From NCBI GenBank assembly GCA_900769555.1, contig CAAGHA010000149.1:1-19809 (forward strand): a stretch of DNA of 19,809 nucleotides, written 5' to 3'. The position numbers and the translations under genes were made by a program. This DNA comes from Bacteroidales bacterium (lineage in GTDB: Bacteria; Bacteroidota; Bacteroidia; Bacteroidales; Paludibacteraceae). Each line of letters opens with the position of its first letter. Position 1 is the first letter of the stretch. The notes beneath the pieces are model-generated. The model did no database searches and was not told the origin of the DNA. It saw only the letters and a program-made list of their open reading frames with translations. Positions 15,901 to 19,809 of this stretch are shown piece by piece.

Positions 15901-17706
15901 AAGTTTATTAAAGGGTTGCTTTCTAACATAGTTCGTGAAGAGAATGGAGGCGGAGAGTATGAACTGGAAGCCGTATCTAAAAATCTAATATCTTGTACTG
16001 GGGGTGTGACTGACCGCCTTAAAAAAGATTGGGGTATGGATGATGTGTGGAACAGAATTGTTCTTCCTCGTTTTGAAAGATTGAATGAATTGACAGGAAC
16101 GTATAACTTTACAGCAGTCAACCAACAAGGTCATTTGATTCCTAATATGCCATTGGAACTTCAGAAAGGTTTTAATAAGAAGCGTATTGACCACCGCCAC
16201 CATGCTATGGATGCAATTGTAATTGCGTGTGCAACTCGAAGTCATGTGAATTTGTTAAACAACGAGTCTGCTCGTTCTATGTACAAAGACGAATGTTCCA
16301 AGTCTGATGATTTTGACAAGAATAGTTCATATCGTTATCACTTGTCCAAAAAACTTAGACGACAAGAGGATGTTGTAATTGAAGGTAAGAATAGGAAGGT
16401 GTTTAAAGAATTCATTAAACCTTGGGATACTTTCACTTCAGATTCACAGAGGGTTTTAGAAAATATGATTGTAAGTTTCAAACAGAATTTACGTGTTATA
16501 AATAAAACAGTGAACAAGTTTGAACACTATGACGAAAATGGTAAAAAGAAGATAGTAAAACAGGTTAAGGGTGATAGTTGGGCAATTAGAAAGTCGATAC
16601 ATAAAGACACTGGCTGGGGTGAGATAAATTTGCGATTTACAAAAGAAGTATCGTTGAATGAGGCTCTGAAAAATCCTAAATCAATTGTCAATAAAGACTT
16701 CAAACGAAGAGTACAAGAGTTGCTTGCACAAGGCCATGATGCCAAATACATAAAGAAATATGTAGAAGACAACCAAGATGTTTGGTCGGACATTGATATC
16801 AAGAAAATAAAGGTTTACTATTTCACAAAAGATGCGAATAAACGCTATTTCGCTACACGTTTCTTGAGCGATTTGGTTGGTTATATGTCTGGCATAAAAG
16901 ATTCTGAAAAGGCTATCTCAAAAATAGAAGGCATAACGGACACTGGTATTCAAAAAATATTAAAAGCACACTTGCAGGCAAAAGGCAATAATCCCGAAAT
17001 TGCTTTTTCTGCTGATGGGATTGATGAAATGAACCGCAACATTGTCGAACTGAATGGTGGCAAACCTCACAAACCAATATACAAGGTGCGCCGTTACGAA
17101 AGTGGCAACAAGTATTCTATTGGACAAAAAGGTTGTAAAGCCAAGAAGTTTGTTGAGGCCGACCAGGGGACAAATCTGTTCTTCGCCATTTTCAGTTCTG
17201 AAAAGTTGAACAAGGAGTCTGGTGAGATGGAAAGTGTGCGTTCATATCTCACCATTCCGCTCAACGTGATGATTGATTGTCAGAAGAAGTTCGGTTCGAA
17301 GTGGCAAGCTAATATTGAAACGTTTCTAAAAGAATGTAAGTTGGTTTCTGATGAGGTTAAACTGTTGTTTATCCTTTCGCCTAATGATTTGGTGTACTTG
17401 CCAACGAAGGAGGATTTGAAAAATGGAGTAAACTTGATTGATAAGAGTAAGATTTACAAATTTGTCGATTCGAGTGGAATTCAAGCAAACTTTGTTCCTT
17501 TTTCAGTTTCAAAAGCCATCTTTTCAATGACAAAAGATAAACAAAAAAAAGCTTTTGGAGAAGAGGCTTATTGCATTCAGAACGAAATCGGAGTTGGAAG
17601 TAGACCATCAAAAAATCAAGTTGCAATAACTGGAGAAATGATAAAAGAAATATGTTTGCCTCTTAAGGTTGACAGACTCGGTAATATCATTAGTTTGGGA
17701 TATTAG
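12991..17706 (+). CDS. cas9: CRISPR-associated endonuclease Cas9, subtype II-C
   Basis: RNA-guided DNA endonuclease that uses tracrRNA:crRNA to cut invading DNA. Domains seen: RuvC-I with Asp8 (ILGLDLGTNSIGWAVV); the arginine-rich bridge helix at about 70-93 (RTGFRGARRLRERALLRRER); a recognition lobe; RuvC-II with Glu748 (IHLELGRE); HNH with EIEHVIPQS (Glu873, His874) and Asn888; RuvC-III with HHAMD (His1071, Asp1074); and a long C-terminal PAM-interacting region. All catalytic residues are present. At 1571 residues it is much longer than most II-C enzymes (about 1000-1100) but in line with the large Bacteroidetes branch. Subtype is set by the cas9-cas1-cas2 set without csn2 or cas4. No strong promoter was found; a weak TTG-N20-TAAATTGC ending at 12966 and a TATCTTTG at 12832-12839 are candidates. 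Confidence 0.97.
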   Translation: MKKILGLDLGTNSIGWAVVNAEEIHDDKEDGKVTLKPVSIEAANSRIIPMDASILGDFDRGNSVSQTKERTGFRGARRLRERALLRRERLHRVLDLMGFLPEHYSAKLTRYGKFSDDSEPKLAWRKNDSGEYEFLFKMSFEEMVHEFKQVHPELKSIPYDWTIYYLRKKALSHALKKEELAWILLNFNQKRGYYQLRGEDDEIDLKKEVKFYSLKVTKVEETEDRKGDDIWYNVYLENGWIYRRASKIPLNWEGKEKEFIVTTDLNEDGSYKLNKDGNVKRSFRAPTEDDWNLLKVKTEADIYDSGKTVGCYIFDSLINNPQQKIIGKLVRTIERKFYKEELRLILEKQKEFISELNDKELYEKCLDELYAKNEGHRSNILNRDFTYLFIDDILFYQRPLKSKKSLISDCPYESHKDKDGKVYPVKCIAKSNPIFQEFRLWQFVQNLRIFQRERVVGDGQLDLFGNVSLRKLEENVDVTNELLRCEDDYVKLFEWLNDRDSIKQDTLLNSYFKFKKEKGKDKYPYRWNYVEDKEYPCNDTRAVMLSGLKKCGVAVSFLSKEQEYSLWHLLYSIDDKIEIEKALKSFAKKNNLSESFIDVFAKIKPFKKEYGSYSEKAIKKLLPLMRMGKYWSADAIDEKTKERIEKLIIGEYDENISNRVRNKVKDLRDISQFRGLPLWLACYVVYNRHSEAKDVVKWERPEDIDAYLKSFKQHSLRNPIVEQVVTETLRTVRDIWKQVGRIDEIHLELGREMKNSADKRKTMSENIQKNENTNLRIKAILAELKNPDYGVENVRPYSPSQQDILKIYEEYALDNLTKEDKDFEFVSKVSKSAQPTKSEIIRYKAWLEQKYRSPYTGEIIPLAKLFTPAYEIEHVIPQSRYFDDSFSNKVICESEVNKLKDNKLAYEFISSNEGRIVTLADSKTVKIFSVGEYEDFVKKHFKGTKKNKLLMSDIPDGFIERQLNDSRYISKFIKGLLSNIVREENGGGEYELEAVSKNLISCTGGVTDRLKKDWGMDDVWNRIVLPRFERLNELTGTYNFTAVNQQGHLIPNMPLELQKGFNKKRIDHRHHAMDAIVIACATRSHVNLLNNESARSMYKDECSKSDDFDKNSSYRYHLSKKLRRQEDVVIEGKNRKVFKEFIKPWDTFTSDSQRVLENMIVSFKQNLRVINKTVNKFEHYDENGKKKIVKQVKGDSWAIRKSIHKDTGWGEINLRFTKEVSLNEALKNPKSIVNKDFKRRVQELLAQGHDAKYIKKYVEDNQDVWSDIDIKKIKVYYFTKDANKRYFATRFLSDLVGYMSGIKDSEKAISKIEGITDTGIQKILKAHLQAKGNNPEIAFSADGIDEMNRNIVELNGGKPHKPIYKVRRYESGNKYSIGQKGCKAKKFVEADQGTNLFFAIFSSEKLNKESGEMESVRSYLTIPLNVMIDCQKKFGSKWQANIETFLKECKLVSDEVKLLFILSPNDLVYLPTKEDLKNGVNLIDKSKIYKFVDSSGIQANFVPFSVSKAIFSMTKDKQKKAFGEEAYCIQNEIGVGSRPSKNQVAITGEMIKEICLPLKVDRLGNIISLGY

Positions 17707-17842
17707 TAGAATCCAACTGTGTATAGTTTAAATATTGGGACTGTTGTAAAAATTGTAGCTATTCCAATTCTATAGGGAGTAAGAGTCGGATTTGTTTTTG
17801 TGCTTTAGAAAAGAAGTTGAACTAATTATAAACTTGTAACTT

Positions 17843-18775
17843 ATGATAAAAAGAACTCTCTATTTTGGAAATCCGGCTTACCTAAGTACGTCTAACGAGC
17901 AGCTTGTAATAAAACTGCCTGAGGTGGAAACGAACGACTCTTTGCCAGACTCTTTTAAGAAAGAGACGGTGCGGAGTGTGCCTATTGAGGATATAGGAGT
18001 GGTTGTTCTGGATAATAGCCGGATAACCATTACGCATGGGGTATTAGATAAATTGTTGGCAAATAATAGTGCTGTGATTACGTGTAATGCATCTCATTTG
18101 CCTTATGGACTTTTTTTGCCATTGGATGGTAATACCACACAAAATGAGCGGTATCGTTGTCAGTTAGAAGCTTCTGTACCTCTTTGCAAGCAGTTGTGGA
18201 AACAGACCATAGAACAAAAGATATTAAATCAAGCTAAAGTGCTGGAAAAAGTTATGGGGGAGCCTGCCAAAAATATGTTGGCGTGGGCAGCCGATGTCCG
18301 AAGTGGTGATAGTGAGAATAAGGAGGCAAGAGCGGCCGCCTATTATTGGAAAACTATTTTTCCCAATCTTCCTAACTTTGTTAGAGGGCAGGAGGGAGAC
18401 CCTCCCAACAATTTGTTAAACTATGGTTATGCTATTTTGCGTGCTGTAGTAGCAAGATCATTGGTTATTAGTGGATTGTTGCCTACATTGGGAATTCATC
18501 ACCATAATCGTTATAATGCCTATTGTTTGGCAGATGATATTATGGAGCCCTATCGCCCATACGTTGATACAGTTGTGATTGATTTAATGAAAAATTACGC
18601 AATTGATGAGATTTCGCAAGAGGTGAAAATTGCATTGCTAAAAATTCCGGATATGGAAGTGATGATAGGAGGAAAGAGGACTAAGTTGATGGTTGCCGTT
18701 TCACAAACAACAGCCTCTCTTTACAAATGTTTTACAGGAGAATTGCGTAAAATTTTATATCCGGAAATGGAATGA
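17843..18775 (+). CDS. cas1: CRISPR integrase subunit Cas1, type II
   Basis: Metal-dependent integrase that, with Cas2, inserts new spacers at the array. The 310 residues are the usual length for type II Cas1. Likely metal ligands are Glu161 in KEARAAAYYW, His220 in LGIHHHNRYNAYCLADDIMEPYRP and Asp231 or Asp232 in the same block. The N-terminal beta domain starts with RTLYFGNPAYLS. It starts 136 bases after cas9 and overlaps cas2 by four bases, so cas1 and cas2 are translationally coupled. All active-site residues are intact, which suggests that the adaptation module can work. The gap to cas9 holds no clear promoter or terminator, so the three genes are probably one operon. Confidence 0.97.
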   Translation: MIKRTLYFGNPAYLSTSNEQLVIKLPEVETNDSLPDSFKKETVRSVPIEDIGVVVLDNSRITITHGVLDKLLANNSAVITCNASHLPYGLFLPLDGNTTQNERYRCQLEASVPLCKQLWKQTIEQKILNQAKVLEKVMGEPAKNMLAWAADVRSGDSENKEARAAAYYWKTIFPNLPNFVRGQEGDPPNNLLNYGYAILRAVVARSLVISGLLPTLGIHHHNRYNAYCLADDIMEPYRPYVDTVVIDLMKNYAIDEISQEVKIALLKIPDMEVMIGGKRTKLMVAVSQTTASLYKCFTGELRKILYPEME

Positions 18776-19104
18776 TGGAGTTTAGCGAATATCGGATTAT
18801 GTGGGTAATGGTATTTTTTGATTTGCCGACGGAGACAAAGAAAGATCGTAAAAACGCTGCGGAGTTTCGTAAAAAATTGTTGCAAGATGGTTTTTCAATG
18901 TTTCAGTTTTCAATCTATGTTCGCCATTGTGCCAGTCAGCAGAATGCAGAAGTTCATATAAAGCGAGTAAAAGCCATTTTGCCGGAGTATGGACAAGTTG
19001 GAGTTATGTGTGTTACAGATAAACAATTTGGTAATATTGAGCTATTTAGTGGAAAAAAAGTAGCTGTGAGAGAACCAGAACCTATGCAGTTGGAGTTATT
19101 TTAG
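18772..19104 (+). CDS. cas2: CRISPR integrase subunit Cas2, type II
   Basis: Structural partner of Cas1 in spacer integration; forms the central dimer of the Cas1-Cas2 complex. The 110 residues have the ferredoxin-like Cas2 layout: first strand MWVMVFFDLP with the conserved Asp, then the block FRKKLLQDGFSMFQFSIYVRHC, and a C-terminal tail EPEPMQLELF. The start ATG at 18772 overlaps the cas1 stop (ATGA); a second ATG follows directly at 18775 and could be used instead. It is the last gene of the cas operon and is followed after 14 bases by a two-way terminator. Confidence 0.96.
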   Translation: MMEFSEYRIMWVMVFFDLPTETKKDRKNAAEFRKKLLQDGFSMFQFSIYVRHCASQQNAEVHIKRVKAILPEYGQVGVMCVTDKQFGNIELFSGKKVAVREPEPMQLELF

Positions 19105-19118
19105 AGTATTTAATACAT

Positions 19119-19150
19119 TAAAAAATCCCGCACTTAAGCGGGATTTTTTA
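19119..19150. terminator. bidirectional terminator between cas2 and the array
   Basis: A perfect 13-bp inverted repeat, TAAAAAATCCCGC (19119-19131) and GCGGGATTTTTTA (19138-19150), with a 6-nt loop. The T tract on one side and A tract on the other make it work in both directions. It ends cas operon transcripts from the left and array transcripts arriving from the right on the minus strand. Confidence 0.92.
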
Positions 19151-19224
19151 CATTAGAAACACTGAATTTTTCAATTCTAAAGTTGATTATAAGTCTTTGA
19201 TTATTAGTGTGATGTGTATAGTCT

Positions 19225-19809
19225 GCTGTTTCTAATAACTCAAAGATACAAATTTGAAAGCAATTCACAACCATCTTTTTTCTCTAACTCAACACAAAAG
19301 CGCTGTTTCTAATAACTCAAAGATACAAATTTGAAAGCAATTCACAACTATTAGTCGCAAATTAGTCGCACTAATTGTGCTGTTTCTAATAACTCAAAGA
19401 TACAAATTTGAAAGCAATTCACAACTGCAACGAAAAGCGAATTTCGGTAACATTGGCTGTTTCTAATAACTCAAAGATACAAATTTGAAAGCAATTCACA
19501 ACCATAACCGAGTTAGGATCACAGCATACAGAGCTGTTTCTAATAACTCAAAGATACAAATTTGAAAGCAATTCACAACCCAACAGCGAATTGGACAATT
19601 AGTTGCCCGGCTGTTTCTAATAACTCAAAGATACAAATTTGAAAGCAATTCACAACTATTAGCTGCATTGTAATTGCTTTGAGCGGCTGTTTCTAATAAC
19701 TCAAAGATACAAATTTGAAAGCAATTCACAACCCGGGTCACCGATTCTTGATTTTTTTTGAGCTGTTTCTAATAACTCAAAGATACAAATTTGAAAGCAA
19801 TTCACAACA
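19225..19809 (-). CRISPR. II-C CRISPR array, 8 repeats and 7 spacers, continues past window
   Basis: Eight identical 47-bp repeats start at 19225, 19302, 19379, 19456, 19533, 19610, 19686 and 19762; the last ends at 19808, one base before the edge. The seven spacers are all different: five of 30 nt and the last two of 29 nt. The crRNA-sense strand is minus: there the repeat begins GTTGTGAATTGCTTTC and is complementary to the anti-repeat of the tracrRNA. On that strand every repeat also contains GTTG, 19 bases, TATCTTTG, a match to the Bacteroidetes promoter consensus. The cas-proximal end is therefore the 3' (trailer) end of the transcripts. The leader is not in the window. No decayed repeat is seen within the array. 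Confidence 0.97.
19778..19808 (-). promoter_or_regulatory. promoter inside the II-C repeat (one example of eight)
   Basis: On the minus strand of each repeat, bases 1-4 are GTTG, bases 5-23 form a 19-base spacer and bases 24-31 are TATCTTTG, matching TTG-N19-TAnnTTTG. The listed copy is in the rightmost repeat; the others lie at the same offset (start +16 to +46) in each repeat. Transcription would begin near repeat base 38, so each primary transcript would carry about ten repeat bases, then the spacer and the next repeat. The -33 element is TTG rather than the full TTTG. Confidence 0.65.

Noticed and set aside
17707..17842. Gap between cas9 and cas1 checked for a second tracrRNA, a small gene or a promoter
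   Set aside because: No anti-repeat, no terminator hairpin, no TAnnTTTG box and no convincing frame.

Overview
The window looks like a chromosomal segment of a Bacteroidota bacterium, most likely Bacteroidales. The clues are the lipid and envelope genes (cdsA, psd, pssA, sppA, lpxK), the lack of Shine-Dalgarno sites, a very large subtype II-C Cas9, and several promoters of the Bacteroidetes primary-sigma type (-33 TTTG or TTG, 19-nt spacer, -7 TAnnTTTG).

Left part (1-1683): a possible gene start running off the left edge on the minus strand, a minus-strand tRNA-Phe(GAA) with a textbook promoter and terminator, a long empty AT-rich stretch, and a plus-strand YgjP-type zinc metallopeptidase.

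Core part (1684-11898), all plus strand: a 1241-residue secreted, highly charged helical protein with five 54-residue Trp-containing repeats; cdsA; a new promoter followed by psd and pssA (with cdsA, the whole PA to CDP-DAG to PS to PE pathway); sppA; then lpxK and a purine nucleoside phosphorylase, closed by a clear terminator.

Right part (11899-19809) is a CRISPR island. It contains (i) a minus-strand hypothetical ORF that may have lost its 5' end; (ii) a one-spacer mini-array whose 36-nt repeat has the Cas12a (type V-A) crRNA handle, although no cas12a is present; (iii) a minus-strand gene for a 58-residue ribbon-helix-helix-like protein; (iv) a minus-strand tracrRNA with its own promoter and terminator; (v) divergently cas9, then cas1 and cas2 (subtype II-C, no csn2 or cas4); (vi) a two-way terminator; and (vii) a II-C array of eight identical 47-bp repeats running to the window edge. 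The crRNA-sense strand of the array is the minus strand, pointing toward the cas genes. Each repeat carries a match to the housekeeping promoter, so each spacer is probably transcribed on its own, as in Neisseria II-C systems.

The most notable points are the Cas12a-type orphan mini-array beside an intact Cas9 locus, the promoter built into the II-C repeat, the small DNA-binding-protein gene directly behind the tracrRNA terminator, and the 54-residue periodic helical protein. All functional statements rest on reading the sequence and on family knowledge; no searches were run.
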